DNA of 64,000 nucleotides from Pycnococcus provasolii (GCA_938743325.2 OW568862.1:907501-971500), one strand, 5' to 3'; positions 10,287-20,975 are shown, counted from the first letter of the stretch. The notes: generated by a model from the letters alone, not told the origin. A program made the numbers and translations.

Positions 10287-11021
10287 GGCTAGGACGAGAG
10301 CTGTACGTACGTACGTATGTATGTATGTAGAGGCCGGTGATGGTGGTTTTGATTTGATGGGAAAGGAAAAGCCCACCTGGTGGGGGTGGAGGGTGAGAAA
10401 ACGAAATTTAAGGGCGGGCCTTTTTTTCCCATGTATTCCTGACTGGGAGATCGATGACCAGTGGTCTTGATGTGAGCACTCCACAGTCCAGTGTCCACTC
10501 CCTCCCTTCATCAAGAACTCTGGGAAAGAACCCGCTTGAATGAACCCGCTTGATGACCTTGCGTGCAGCCTTGGCAAAAACAACGTCCGGCAAGTTGCCA
10601 GTTGCCTTACATACCCGGGTAGTTGCGATGAGCGAGTGGGCGTGTCGCCTGTGCACACCTACTGTAAACCTTGAAAGACCTGTGGCCAGGTCCTGTGGAG
10701 GTGTCCTGTGGCCTGTGGGAAAGAAACGGAGCAGTTAATCAGTTAAAATTTACTGATTCTCCCATCACACTTGCCCATCACTCACTATCGGGTATCGTAG
10801 ACTATCGTAAGAACTAAGGACTACTGTACTGATCACGGATCACCGTGGGTCCACCGAGATGTACCTGGAGGCTGGAACAAACCTCCTCTAAGGTTAGGGT
10901 TAGGGTTAGGGTTAGGGCGTAGGGTCGGCTCATTTTCGCCGTTTCGAACGCATTCTCACCCTTTTGGCTTTTTCGAACGCATTCTAGTCTCATTCTTCGT
11001 GCCTCGCAGTCTCATATCATT
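10287..11021. other. divergent intergenic region
   Basis: 735 nt between divergent genes. It holds a (GTAC/GTAT)n tetranucleotide run at about 10306-10331 next to the upstream gene's start, and a four-unit TTAGGG tract listed separately. No gene supported. Confidence 0.5.
10894..10917. promoter_or_regulatory. telo-box-like (TTAGGG)4 tract
   Basis: Four perfect TTAGGG units, 105 nt upstream of the ATG at 11022 and in the opposite orientation to the tracts at 130, 7157 and 34532. Confidence 0.55.
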
Positions 11022-11432
11022 ATGGACTCCTCAGGGTCGATGCACGCGCAAACTCACCTGCAGCCCGAACCTGCTCCTTCTACTCCGCTGGAGTCGGATC
11101 ACCTGTCGCTTCCCGCATCACACGCACAGATTGGTCAGCAAGTACCGCTAACAGCGGGGACATTACAGAGTAACCCGGCGCTCGCGGCGGGGCGCTCACT
11201 CGGAGAGTGCGGCGGGGACGTTCTAGGCGTCTCAGGCGCGGCGGGGACAGGGCCAGCGAAGCCGACCTGTTCGTCCATGTGGAGCCTGGAGGTGAACGCA
11301 GGCTGCGACGTCGCACCCGCGATGACGAATAGAACCGCGCTGACGTCGCTCATGGGGCGCGCGACCGTCGACGACGGGGACGAGGTGACGTCGTCACCGC
11401 CGGTGGGTTTGCACACGGTGCGTGAGGAGTAA
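11022..11432 (+). CDS. small hypothetical protein
   Basis: 136 residues from an ATG. Ser/Pro/Ala-rich and probably disordered, with no recognised domain, signal peptide or membrane segment. Support is limited: an ATG-started frame with GC-rich codon use like its neighbours, placed 105 nt after a four-unit TTAGGG tract of the kind found before other starts here, and flanked by AT-richer DNA on both sides. It could be a non-coding transcript. Confidence 0.4.
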   Translation: MDSSGSMHAQTHLQPEPAPSTPLESDHLSLPASHAQIGQQVPLTAGTLQSNPALAAGRSLGECGGDVLGVSGAAGTGPAKPTCSSMWSLEVNAGCDVAPAMTNRTALTSLMGRATVDDGDEVTSSPPVGLHTVREE

Positions 11433-12670
11433 CACCAAATGAAAACTTGTACTTTTATACAAAAACACACACAGTACATATACCGGTACTGTGATGTATG
11501 TGCTAGAACAAAGACATCTTCCCGGATGACAATCTCCCACCATCAACAGACAGGGTACTAGACAGGGTCCCTCATCTGGAACGACTGAGACTGGGCCGGG
11601 AGAGACTCACCCTAACCCTAACCCTAACCCTAACCCTAACCCTAACTTGAAACCCTAAAAAGGTACATCTCATTCCTTCTTCGAGCTCAAAACTCTTCGG
11701 ACCTCTTCGGACCTCTTCTTTTGGAGGAGCCTGGAGCCCTGGAGCCTGGTGCCTGGAGGAGGATACGCGAAGAGACGTAAGCTTACCTTTTCCGTCCTAA
11801 CTTACCACCAACCACCAGGTGGCTGACTGACAGGACAGCACAGTCTCGTTCTGTACAAAAAAATGAAAAAATTATGTATCCTATGCCGCGGCCATTTCTC
11901 CCTACCAACCTAGACTCTCTTGATAGTACTAGAAATTGCTCGTTTGTTTTTGCACTGGCAACTGGTTTCCACCAGAGTGTTTCAACCGGCTGTTTCTTGC
12001 AAGTCGCTCGCAGTTGGGATCCAAGGCTCGTCCGTACCCTAGTCCCAACCATGGACGGCCAAAGAAGGACTGGCAGTCAGACTGGGCAACTACCCTAACC
12101 TTAACCTTAACTGGCTGGAACTCTGCAGAGACCGGCTATTGACTTGTATGATCAATGATGCGGCCTCCGGAGCCCCTTTGGCCTTTGCTTTCATGCTTTG
12201 CTTTGGCTGATGAGGTCTTTGGCTGGTTCCTAAAACTGTACAGTACAGTACCCTAGTCTACGATAGTCTAAGAATGGTCCCACGTTCCACTTTCCACAGG
12301 CCACATGGTTGGTTTTTTTGCAACTCGGTGAACTTGGGAATAAAAACTCGGAATAGGGTAGAGACGTTCTTCGGACTTGCAATAATTTAATGGGGCGTCA
12401 TCTCAAAGAAAGTCGCACATCATCGAAGGAACGAATCGACATTCTTTTCAGCAGTCTCGCCATCTGAATTCATTCTTAACTTGAAGTAACTTAAGCTTGT
12501 TACAATACCTTGCCGTTGAAAGGGTTAGGATTCGGAGAGGCCCGCCCTTGAGTCTTGAAGTCTTGGAGCTTAAGGCTGGCCGCTTGCGCTTTGCAGCTGC
12601 AAAGCCAAGTCTTGCTTTTTTCAGCTGGGCAGCCAGCCTTGCTCTGGTGTTGGCCTTATTGGCTTCCACC
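11433..12670. other. intergenic, no supported gene
   Basis: 1.24 kb. It contains a six-unit CCCTAA tract (11610-11645), a degenerate second run near 12092-12115 and GGAGCCTGGAGCCCTGGAGCC-like short direct repeats at about 11725-11760. No convincing coding frame. The in-frame part just before the kinase start (12497-12670) has no ATG and is taken as 5' leader. Confidence 0.5.
11610..11645. repeat. interstitial telomere-like (CCCTAA)6
   Basis: Six perfect CCCTAA units, the longest such tract here. It lies 178 nt after the small hypothetical gene and about 1 kb before the NEK-IFT57 start, so a promoter role is less clear than for the other tracts. Confidence 0.7.
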
Positions 12671-15256
12671 ATGGAGGAAGCACGAACGCACCCCTCAAAC
12701 GATAACAACGACAATGACGACAACAACAGGAAGCGCGTTGGCGACGCGGCTGCCGCTGCGCCTTCGACACATACAACAATAGCCTTTGCGCCTGGTGGTG
12801 TGGAGCAGCGCACGACGACCACCAGCCCCACCAGCCCGCTCGCATTGGCGAACTCGCCACCACCACCGCCACTTCCACCGAGCCAGCAGCTGCTGCAGCA
12901 GCAGCCGCCGCTGAACGACGAAGCACCGAACGACGACGGACCAGCTACCGACGAGGAAAGAAGACGCGTCGAACAAGCTGAGCGTGAGGGCGAACGCCGC
13001 ATGGCGCAGTACGACGTCGGCCAGGCGGTGGGGCGCGGCGGATACGCAGTTGTGTACAAGGGAACGAGGAAGAGCGACAGCCTTCCCGTGGCAGTCAAGA
13101 AGGTGGAAATCTTCAACTTGACCGAACGCAAGCGAGCACGGTGCCTCGGCGAGGTGGAGCTGCTGCGAAGTCTCACTCACCCACACATCATCAGGCTAGA
13201 GGAGAGTTTCGTGTTTGACAACACACTCGTCATCGTCACCGAGTGGGCGAACAACGGCGATCTCAGACGGCTCATACGCAAAGCGCAGTCGCGCGGAAGG
13301 CCGCTCGACGAGCCGCTCGTGTGGCGGTACTTCTCGCAGGTGGCGGAGGCGCTCGCATTTATGCATCGCAATCGCACTATGCACCGTGACCTGAAGCCGG
13401 CGAACGTGCTCGTGAGCAAGGGCGTGCTCAAGCTCGCGGACCTGGGCTTGGGGCGGCACTTCGGGCCGGAAACGCAGGAGGCTTTCAGCAAGGTGGGCAC
13501 GCCGTACTACGTAAGCCCGGAGGTGGTGCGCGGCACCGGATACGATTGGAAGAGTGACATCTGGTCGCTCGGCGCACTGCTGTACGAGCTGGCGACGCTG
13601 CACAGTCCATTCGAGCTTCCGGAGGACCAGAAGGAGGCGGCTGCCAAGGCCAACGAGGAGGCGGCACCGGGAGCCAAGGGCGCGGGCCTGTACGCCGTGT
13701 TCCGGCGCATATGCGCGGGGAGCTACGACCCGCTGCCGGCTGACGAGCATTCGCCCGCGCTGCGCCGCCTCGTTGGACTCATGCTCAAGGTAGAAGCTGC
13801 GGCGAGACCTGATGCGGAGCAGGTGCTATCCTTCGCGCAGGCGGCTGTCGAGTCCGCGGCAGTAGGAAACACCGCGCGCGATGCAGCCCTCATCTCCGAG
13901 CATGCTGTCACAAACGTGACGCTGCTTGCCGAGACGGGTGTCGCGCAGATGTCACGCGCTGTGGAAAACATGATCGCGAGCGGGCGCCTGCACCCGCTTA
14001 CTTTCGCCTACGCGCCGCCGGGGCGGCACGCCGATTCGGACGTCGAGCGGCGCACCTTGGCAGACTTTTTCGCCGTGTGCGCCTTCTTGCTACGTGCGCT
14101 GGGCAAGTCCGACGCCGAGCTCGAAGCCGTCGCGAGCGATCTGGTGGTGCCCGGTGCGGACGTCCCAAGGGAAAGACGCCTTGAGGCGTGCCAGCGCGTG
14201 CGAGACGAGGCGGAGTCGGTGGTGCGAGACAGCGGCGGTCTGAAGAAGGCTGGAAAGGGTCAGTCAGGCGCGGATGCAGATGTGAGCTTGGAGAGACAGA
14301 ATGTCCCGCCGTCGTCTGCCGTCACGGCGCTGTTGAAAGGCTACGGCCCAGCCCCCGCTGGTGTTGTCGCAGCGCTTTCCAGCGTGGTGGTGGAAAAACT
14401 CCACCCTAAGCCGCCGCAGCCCACGACGCCAGCTGTGGAGCCAGCCATCCCGGTGGTTGATGTGTGGGACGACGAAGCAAACGTCTTCTCGCTCGTGTCG
14501 TCCACGGCACCGCCCATTCCGGACGAGGAGGCTATCGACGGGGATGAGGAAGACGGCGAGGCCGACTACGTGGCACATGCCGAGGAAACGGATGAGGATC
14601 CCATGCTCAATCCGATTCTTCCGTCCGTTGACCCAGATGCGTGGCGTTCGGAGACGACAAGTCTGGCGAATCGAGGAGCATTTACCGTGACTGTTCAGGT
14701 GGACGGCGCCGGCTTTGCTCCCGCACAGGCACGTGCTGTCGAGCTACGCCATGATATTTGGGAGGGGCTTCAGGATACAGCGCCGCGACTGGCGGCTGCC
14801 ACGAGCGTAATGAGTGACGAAATCGACGTCAGCCTGTCAGCTATCACGGCGCGCGAATCGCGGGTGAATGGCGTTGGCGCGACGCCAGATGCGGCAGTGC
14901 GCTCGCTGAAGAGTCGTGCGCAGGAGGCAAATGCACAGCTGAATCAAGCCCGTGAGGCGCTCGCACACGCCGAATCACGCGTGCAGAGCAAGGCGATCGA
15001 GCTTGTGCGAGTTGAGGAGGCGCACCGCCAGGTGGCGGAGCGTGTGGAAGAGGCAGGTGCTTGCGTGAAAGATCCGGAACTCGGACGCCAGAGGTACATT
15101 CATCCGATGAAATTGACGATGGAAGACATGAGGCGCGAAATGAGGGTGATGGATCTGACCATCGAACGGTATCGCGGCGAGTTGCTGAGAAGCGGGTCGT
15201 CGTTGGCGCATCTCACCAAGGACCTTGCCGAAGACGAAGAGGAAGACGATGATTAA
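12671..15256 (+). CDS. NEK-family kinase fused to IFT57
   Basis: One uninterrupted 861-residue frame. Residues 1-105 are a disordered Asn/Asp/Pro-rich head. Residues 110-390 are a protein kinase with glycine loop GRGGYAVVYKG, K143, HRDLKPAN (D240), and DLG (D257) instead of DFG; DLGLGRHF and VGTPYYVSPE are hallmarks of NEK6/7-type NIMA kinases. From about 410 the sequence follows intraflagellar transport protein 57: LHPLTFAYAPPG then a helix ending FLLRALGK (the calponin-like head), VPPSSAVTALLKGYG, an acidic stretch, DPDAWRSETTSLANRGAFTV, and IDVSLSAITARESRVN leading into a coiled coil that ends VMDLTIERYRGELLR. IFT57 is a peripheral IFT-B subunit. The linker is only ~20 residues, with no stop or plausible intron. 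ATG 12671 is the first in frame. Confidence 0.88.
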   Translation: MEEARTHPSNDNNDNDDNNRKRVGDAAAAAPSTHTTIAFAPGGVEQRTTTTSPTSPLALANSPPPPPLPPSQQLLQQQPPLNDEAPNDDGPATDEERRRVEQAEREGERRMAQYDVGQAVGRGGYAVVYKGTRKSDSLPVAVKKVEIFNLTERKRARCLGEVELLRSLTHPHIIRLEESFVFDNTLVIVTEWANNGDLRRLIRKAQSRGRPLDEPLVWRYFSQVAEALAFMHRNRTMHRDLKPANVLVSKGVLKLADLGLGRHFGPETQEAFSKVGTPYYVSPEVVRGTGYDWKSDIWSLGALLYELATLHSPFELPEDQKEAAAKANEEAAPGAKGAGLYAVFRRICAGSYDPLPADEHSPALRRLVGLMLKVEAAARPDAEQVLSFAQAAVESAAVGNTARDAALISEHAVTNVTLLAETGVAQMSRAVENMIASGRLHPLTFAYAPPGRHADSDVERRTLADFFAVCAFLLRALGKSDAELEAVASDLVVPGADVPRERRLEACQRVRDEAESVVRDSGGLKKAGKGQSGADADVSLERQNVPPSSAVTALLKGYGPAPAGVVAALSSVVVEKLHPKPPQPTTPAVEPAIPVVDVWDDEANVFSLVSSTAPPIPDEEAIDGDEEDGEADYVAHAEETDEDPMLNPILPSVDPDAWRSETTSLANRGAFTVTVQVDGAGFAPAQARAVELRHDIWEGLQDTAPRLAAATSVMSDEIDVSLSAITARESRVNGVGATPDAAVRSLKSRAQEANAQLNQAREALAHAESRVQSKAIELVRVEEAHRQVAERVEEAGACVKDPELGRQRYIHPMKLTMEDMRREMRVMDLTIERYRGELLRSGSSLAHLTKDLAEDEEEDDD

Positions 15257-15452
15257 TAATCTCCTCGAATGTGTTCTAAAATACGTTGTATAGCATTGTG
15301 TAATAGAAAGACGGATGCAAAAGAAAGAAAGAAAGAAAGAAAGAAGCAGCAGCTGGCTACACATTTCACAAAAAAAACCCTTGTGCAAAAAACGAGCATA
15401 TTTCCCTCTTTTTTCTTACCTTTATACCCCTTTTTGTTCCACATCAAATGTC

Positions 15453-17642
15453 TTACGCCGCAACGGCCTCAGCCTCCTCCTCTTCCGAATCCGGCTCCTT
15501 CCATCGGCCGTACTCCTTAATGAGGTCAATCAGCGCGTCGCACGCCTCCTCGTTCGGAATGGCGCGCTTCACCACCTCCTTTCCTACGTACAGGTCCACC
15601 TTGCCCGGTGCGCCTCCGACGTATCCAAAGTCGGCATCCGCCATCTCGCCTGGACCGTTGACGATGCATCCCATAATCGCGACCGAAACGCCCGGAAGAT
15701 GTCCGGTGCGCGACGCGATCTGTGCCGTGACCTCCTGCAGGTCAAAGAGGGTGCGTCCGCACGACGGGCAGCTGATGAACTCCGTCTTCGTGTTGCGCAT
15801 GCGGCATCCCTGCAGCAGGCCGAACGAAATGCGACGTGCGTCGTCCATTGGCACAGCGTCTGTCTTCACGCAAACGCCCTCGCCGAGTCCGTCGACGAGG
15901 CATCCCCCAACCTCGCCGCCTGTGCGGATCACGAACTCGTCAAGGGTCACCTCGCCGTCCTCGTACAATGCCACGTGCACCACGGGCACGTCGAGTCCAC
16001 TCGCCTTGACGAGCTCAAAGGCACGGCGCATCGTGTGCATGCGGCTGCCCTTCGAAGTGTCAGCCTGCGCAAGAAGCACCGCCGGTCGCGACTCGGGCGA
16101 CTTGCACATCGCCGCGAGCGTCTCGAACGCCGCGGCGTCCTCCGTGCCGTTGAAGCGCACGGCGAAGCGCTCGCATCCCTCCGGCAGCGACGGCGCCGAG
16201 CCATCGAGCGCGGAAAGGTTGTACACCGCCACCGCACCGTCCATCGGGTCGGCGGTCAGCGCCGCCTCGTCGCAGATCACGTGCACGTTGCTCTCCATCA
16301 GCCGGCGGAATGTGCGCCTGAGCTCGGCATTCGACGACGGCGGCACGCCACCGTCCGTGAAATAAATGCTGTCGACGGTGGCAATGTCCTTGAACGGCAT
16401 GCCCACAACCGTCTTGCATCCGAGGTTGGTGTACAGCTCGCTCTCGCTCATTGACGCCGCGGCGTCTACGGTGAGCGATCCAAACACGGACCCATCGCGG
16501 TGGCAGATGCCGCGGTAATCGAGCGAGTCGCCCTCGCGCTGCTCTGGCAGCTCCACCTCCCGGCGATCGTAGCTGCGGAAGTCGCGCATCTTCTCCTCGA
16601 ACGGCACTGCCGTCTCGTACCCCGCCACAGCCTTCTCGCCGAGCGCCGTCAGCACCGCGCACGGCGCGAGCTCGAGCTCCGGTGCCTCTGTGAGGCTGAC
16701 GCGCACGGTGTCGCCGAGTCCGTCGAGCAGCAGCGCGCCGATGCCGATGGAGCTCTTCATGCGCCCATCCTCACCTTCGCCAGCCTCCGTGACGCCAAGG
16801 TGCAGCGGGTAGTCCCAGCCCTCCTTGTACATTTCGCTGGCGAGCAGGCGGTACGCCTGCACCATGACGAGAGGGTTGGATGCCTTCATGGAGAAGACGA
16901 AGTTGTGGTAGTCGTGCTTGCGGCAGATGCGCGCAAACTCAAAGGCGCTCTCGACCATACCCTTGGGCGTGTCGCCGAAGTACGAGAGCGTCCGTGCGCT
17001 GAGGCTTCCGTGGTTGGTTCCGATGCGAATCGCGCGTCCCATTTCCTTGCACTTGAGCACGAGCGGCGTGAACGTCTCCTCGATGTCGTCGAGCTCGCGC
17101 TGGTAGTCCGCGGGGTCCTCGTAGGTGATTTCCTCGAACTTCTTGCGTCCGTCGGCGTAGTTTCCCGGGTTGACTCGGATCTTCTCGAAGGCGTCCGCCA
17201 CCTTGAGCGCCGCCTTGGGGTTGAAGTGGATGTCCGCGATGAGCGGCGTGTCGTATCCATCCTTGAAGAGTCCGTTTCGAATTTCCATCGCCGCTTCCGC
17301 CTCCCTGAGTCCCTGCACGGTGATGCGCACCATCTCCGCGCCAGCGTCCGCGCATCGCTTCGCCTCGTCGATTGTGGCCTGCACGTCTCTGGTGTCTGTG
17401 GTGAGCATGGTTTGTTTGACGACGGGGTGTTCGGATCCCACCTTGACGTTCCCGATAGTGACGGTTCGCGTCTTTCTCCGAAGGGTTCGCGTCGTGTCGT
17501 CGCAGTACGCGGGGATCAGGACGTCAGACGGCGCGGCGACGACGGTGTTTAACAGGGGTGAGGATCCCTTCGAGGATGCCTGGCATCGCACCACACCACC
17601 TCTGCGGGAACCCGCAGAGAGCTTGGACATCGTCGGCGCCAT
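15453..17642 (-). CDS. ispG: 4-hydroxy-3-methylbut-2-enyl diphosphate synthase (IspG/GcpE), plastid type
   Basis: Penultimate enzyme of the plastid MEP isoprenoid pathway; a 4Fe-4S enzyme converting MEcPP to HMBPP. 729 residues, the long plant/algal form: TIM barrel (about 65-350, with MLTTDTRDVQATIDEAKRCA and FNPKAALKVADAFEKIRVNP), an inserted middle domain (about 360-610), then the cluster domain with CPSCGRTLFDLQEVTAQI (about 625) and GCIVNGPGEMADADFGYVGG (about 658), providing the three Cys and the Glu. The first ~40 residues (MAPTMSKLSAGSRRGG...) are basic and Ser-rich, a likely plastid transit peptide. The ATG at 17642 is the natural start. Convergent with NEK-IFT57, 196 nt apart. Confidence 0.96.
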   Translation of the reverse strand: MAPTMSKLSAGSRRGGVVRCQASSKGSSPLLNTVVAAPSDVLIPAYCDDTTRTLRRKTRTVTIGNVKVGSEHPVVKQTMLTTDTRDVQATIDEAKRCADAGAEMVRITVQGLREAEAAMEIRNGLFKDGYDTPLIADIHFNPKAALKVADAFEKIRVNPGNYADGRKKFEEITYEDPADYQRELDDIEETFTPLVLKCKEMGRAIRIGTNHGSLSARTLSYFGDTPKGMVESAFEFARICRKHDYHNFVFSMKASNPLVMVQAYRLLASEMYKEGWDYPLHLGVTEAGEGEDGRMKSSIGIGALLLDGLGDTVRVSLTEAPELELAPCAVLTALGEKAVAGYETAVPFEEKMRDFRSYDRREVELPEQREGDSLDYRGICHRDGSVFGSLTVDAAASMSESELYTNLGCKTVVGMPFKDIATVDSIYFTDGGVPPSSNAELRRTFRRLMESNVHVICDEAALTADPMDGAVAVYNLSALDGSAPSLPEGCERFAVRFNGTEDAAAFETLAAMCKSPESRPAVLLAQADTSKGSRMHTMRRAFELVKASGLDVPVVHVALYEDGEVTLDEFVIRTGGEVGGCLVDGLGEGVCVKTDAVPMDDARRISFGLLQGCRMRNTKTEFISCPSCGRTLFDLQEVTAQIASRTGHLPGVSVAIMGCIVNGPGEMADADFGYVGGAPGKVDLYVGKEVVKRAIPNEEACDALIDLIKEYGRWKEPDSEEEEAEAVAA

Positions 17643-18265
17643 AGCTGCTGATGCTTGCTAGTTATGTACGCTCCCCGGAGAAAATGCTGTGAGGTGAAGC
17701 CGACTGGGAAGGGAAGGGCAGGATTTGTGAGGGAGGGTCAAGGGGGATGGATGAGCCTCAGAGTCGCTGATTGAGGGATCTGGTTTGGAGAGGAGTATTC
17801 TGGGGATCCCTCAACCTCTCGCTCAACCTGGCTGCCTGGTGGGGTGGGGACGGCACAAAGATCCGATCAGGATGATCCGGATACACGGGCCGCAGAACAG
17901 TCCACCTGAGTGAGAGTCGACCAGGAGTCGACCTAAGTGGGTGGGTGTCGGGGCATTCGGGGTTTGGTTTTCTGGTTTGGTTTTTCTCCTTCTTCGGTTT
18001 CGTTTCGGGGTTTGGGTTCCCGACCGTTTTGGCCTTGGGGGGTTGGTTCTCTGCTGGACCTGGTTTCTCTGTTCCCTCCCCACCAATCTTCCCCCTGGGC
18101 CTTTCTCGTCCTTACGATAGTATTATCCGGATGGACGCATCATGATGCCTTTCATGTCGTCTCCTTGTACCCGTACTTACCAGAGTTTGATGACCTACCC
18201 GTAGCTAGAGTTTGCTTCATCGAACTTATCTTGGGAAGTCTTACTGTATTAATAATAATAATAAT
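17643..18265. other. divergent intergenic region
   Basis: 623 nt between the IspG and ABC-transporter starts, with T/G-rich low-complexity sequence (17940-18080) and an (AAT)n run immediately before the ATG at 18266. No gene supported. Confidence 0.5.
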
Positions 18266-20641
18266 ATGGCTTTCAATGTTTCTCTCTCCCAAGTGACTCA
18301 TCAGCTTGCACAACTCAAAAATTCTCTTAACGTCTTCACAAAAGTTCCACAAAAGTTCAGCTTAGTGGGTTCAGCAAACATTAATGTCTCCATGGGTGTC
18401 TCCATGTCTGTGGGAGCAATGGCGGTAGCATCTGCAGCGTATTCTTCGGCATATGCTGACTATGATAATAACAACAACGACGACGGCTCACTGCATGGAT
18501 TAGGGTTGGGTGGTGGTCACTTTAGGGCACTTTTCGAACACTCAACCTTCGCCATGTCCGCACTTCTTGGAACAATGTGTGCCGTCAACACCGCAAAGAA
18601 CGACGCACGTGTACACCCACCGAGTGCGGTCGACGCAAAGGCAAACAGCGACGACGACGACGACGACACTTCAAAAGCACAACCACAACCACAACCAAAC
18701 AAGCACAGAGGCGGCAGCTCAAGTGCGCTCGTCGAACTGGCGTGCCAATACCCGCTAGAAATCGCAATTTCAACCGTCGCCGCCATCATCTCCGCGGGTG
18801 CAAGCCTCCTGCATCCACTCGTCGTCGCACGCCTGTTCGCGGTGGCTGGAACCGCAGCAGCTGCTGCCAGAGCAGGATTTCCACCCATCGCGCCGTTCGT
18901 CGCCGTCGCCGCCGCCTTCCTTGGACTCGCCTCGCTGCGTGCTCTCGCCGCGTACCTGCGACATATGGCCGTGCGCCGCGTGGCGGATCATCTGCGGCTC
19001 AGACTCTTTCGTAAGCTCATCGCACACACGGACGTCGCGGCGTACGAGAATCCAATTGGACGTCATCCCAGCGCGAGGGAAGCGTGGCCAAGACTCGCGC
19101 ATGCCGCCGGAGAGGTGGCTAAGGCGATGTGCCAAACACTGTCGTCGGCACTCGCGGACGTGACACAAATTCTTGGAGCCACCATGGCACTGCTTTTCAT
19201 CAGCAGGGCAATGGTGGCCGCCATGGCTGGAGCCCTTCCGCTAGGAATTTGTGCTGGCCTCGCCGCGGCAGAAGTGGCGAGACGTGCACGAAGATCGCAA
19301 GTGCAGATGGATCGTGCGAACGACGCACTTGCCGGCGAAATGTGCAGAGAGTACAAGGCTGTGCGCGCGTTTGCGATGGAAGAGGTTGAGGCGAATCGCT
19401 ACGCGTCGCGGGGCGACACTGCACGCGCGCGTTTCCTGACGGCGACGTCGCCAGCGCTATCGTCGGCGCATGCCACGATTGGCTTCCTGAATGCAGGTGC
19501 CACCGTTCTATGGATGTACCTGGCAGCGACGTGCGCAACCAGCGGTTCTGCTGACGGATGCGCCGCCGCCACGGATGGCGCCGTGCCGCTTGCAAATGTC
19601 ACGCGATATGCTCAGACAATCGCCGCGAGTGCCGCAAGCCTCAGCGCGTCGCAGAATGCCCTGCTGGTTGGAGAGGATGCCGCACGCGAGGTGTTGGCTT
19701 CGCTCGACATGCCTTGCGAGATTGAAAGAGAAAGCCCGCCGGCGCCATCGCGAACAGCAGCTTCTTTGCCTCCTGCTGGCAACAACGTCAATTTCCCCGC
19801 ACTCGAACTTCGTGATATCACGTTTTCGTATCCGTCGGCAATGGCACTGCCTGGCTCCTCAGGCTCGGCGCCGCCGGCTCTAAGTGACATTACGCTGCGT
19901 TTCGAGAGGGGAAAGAGTGTCGCTCTCGTCGGAGCATCTGGGTCTGGAAAGAGCACAGTCGTTTCCCTGATGCAGCACTTCTACGATGTCGACCACGGCA
20001 ATGTGATGCTCAATGGCACGGAAATTCGCAACATTGCACCCGCAGATGTGCGTAAATCCGTGTTTGTCGTGTCGCAGGACTCGATTCTACTGCCTGGTCT
20101 TAGCGTCGCCGAGAATGTGGCATATGGGCAAGAAGCGCGCTCGGGCGTTGCACCGACGCTACCAGATGTTTGGGAAGCCTGTCGGCGCGCTTGTGCGAAT
20201 GACTTCATTGTCCGCGCACTGCCTCGCGGCCTGGAAACGGTCGTGGGATTCTACAGCGGCACCTCTCCCGATGACAACGCGTCAGCACTCGCCGGCATCA
20301 GCGGAGGTCAAAGACAAAGACTATGCCTGAGCCGTGCATTTTTAGCAGCCATGTCCGACCCACAGCACCAGCCGTCTGTGTTTATCTTTGACGAAGCGAC
20401 TTCCGCTCTCGATGCTGCCACCGAGGCGCGGGTGTCAAGCAATATCCGCAAGTACATCTGCGAATCGACGAATGCCGCGTGTGTCTTCGTCGCGCATCGG
20501 CTGCACACCATCACCGAGGTGGATGAGATTGTTGTGTTCGACAACGGGTTCGTCGTCGAGCGAGGTACCTATGCGGAGCTCATGAAGAAATCGAACGGAC
20601 GTTTCGCAGAGTTGGCAAGGAAGCAAGGCCTCTCGTTGTAA
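18266..20641 (+). CDS. ABCB-type half ABC transporter
   Basis: 791 residues: one membrane domain followed by one nucleotide-binding domain, so it should act as a dimer. Membrane segments run from about residue 155 to 460 (LEIAISTVAAIISAGASLLH onwards). NBD: Walker A GASGSGKST (about 555), Q-loop VVSQDSILLPGLSVAENVAYG, signature ISGGQRQRLCLSRAFL (about 677), Walker B SVFIFDEATSALD (about 705) and switch VAHRLHTI. The NBD is TAP/ATM-like. The N-terminal 150 residues are unusual: Ser/Ala-rich, then poly-Asp and Gln/Pro runs. They may be an organelle-targeting extension. ATG 18266 is chosen; the open frame begins upstream at a TTG. Substrate unknown. Confidence 0.9.
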   Translation: MAFNVSLSQVTHQLAQLKNSLNVFTKVPQKFSLVGSANINVSMGVSMSVGAMAVASAAYSSAYADYDNNNNDDGSLHGLGLGGGHFRALFEHSTFAMSALLGTMCAVNTAKNDARVHPPSAVDAKANSDDDDDDTSKAQPQPQPNKHRGGSSSALVELACQYPLEIAISTVAAIISAGASLLHPLVVARLFAVAGTAAAAARAGFPPIAPFVAVAAAFLGLASLRALAAYLRHMAVRRVADHLRLRLFRKLIAHTDVAAYENPIGRHPSAREAWPRLAHAAGEVAKAMCQTLSSALADVTQILGATMALLFISRAMVAAMAGALPLGICAGLAAAEVARRARRSQVQMDRANDALAGEMCREYKAVRAFAMEEVEANRYASRGDTARARFLTATSPALSSAHATIGFLNAGATVLWMYLAATCATSGSADGCAAATDGAVPLANVTRYAQTIAASAASLSASQNALLVGEDAAREVLASLDMPCEIERESPPAPSRTAASLPPAGNNVNFPALELRDITFSYPSAMALPGSSGSAPPALSDITLRFERGKSVALVGASGSGKSTVVSLMQHFYDVDHGNVMLNGTEIRNIAPADVRKSVFVVSQDSILLPGLSVAENVAYGQEARSGVAPTLPDVWEACRRACANDFIVRALPRGLETVVGFYSGTSPDDNASALAGISGGQRQRLCLSRAFLAAMSDPQHQPSVFIFDEATSALDAATEARVSSNIRKYICESTNAACVFVAHRLHTITEVDEIVVFDNGFVVERGTYAELMKKSNGRFAELARKQGLSL

Positions 20642-20975
20642 AGTAGTCTACATAATTGCAAGCCTCAACTCCAAGACATCTCCTTTTCCCACAAATTGAA
20701 CTCTCTTAGATACTTCTAGGTAGTGTGACTCCTCAGCCATCGTGTTGTTGCACGGTTGGTAGCGATGGCGACGACAACAACGACAACAAGTCGCAAGCGG
20801 AGCTCTCCCGCGACCTACAGTTTCTTCGAAATCATCAGCGCCACGTACAAAAAAACGCGCTGCTGTGAATGGTGTGAATGGTAAACGTAGATCCATTACT
20901 GAATGAGCGATCTTAGTTCCAAAGTTGCCGTCCCACCCGCCGTTCGTTCGTTATGGCCGACTTATCAGTTTGTGA
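20642..20975. other. convergent 3' region
   Basis: 334 nt between the convergent ABC-transporter and COX5B stops. No coding signal; presumed 3' UTRs. Confidence 0.5.

Noticed and set aside
14000-15256. IFT57 as a separate gene behind the kinase
   Set aside because: No stop, promoter-like gap or intron separates the two parts; ATG codons inside the region exist but none has a non-coding leader before it.
15315-17552. Long open frames antisense to IspG
   Set aside because: The minus-strand IspG is unmistakable and these frames show no family motif.
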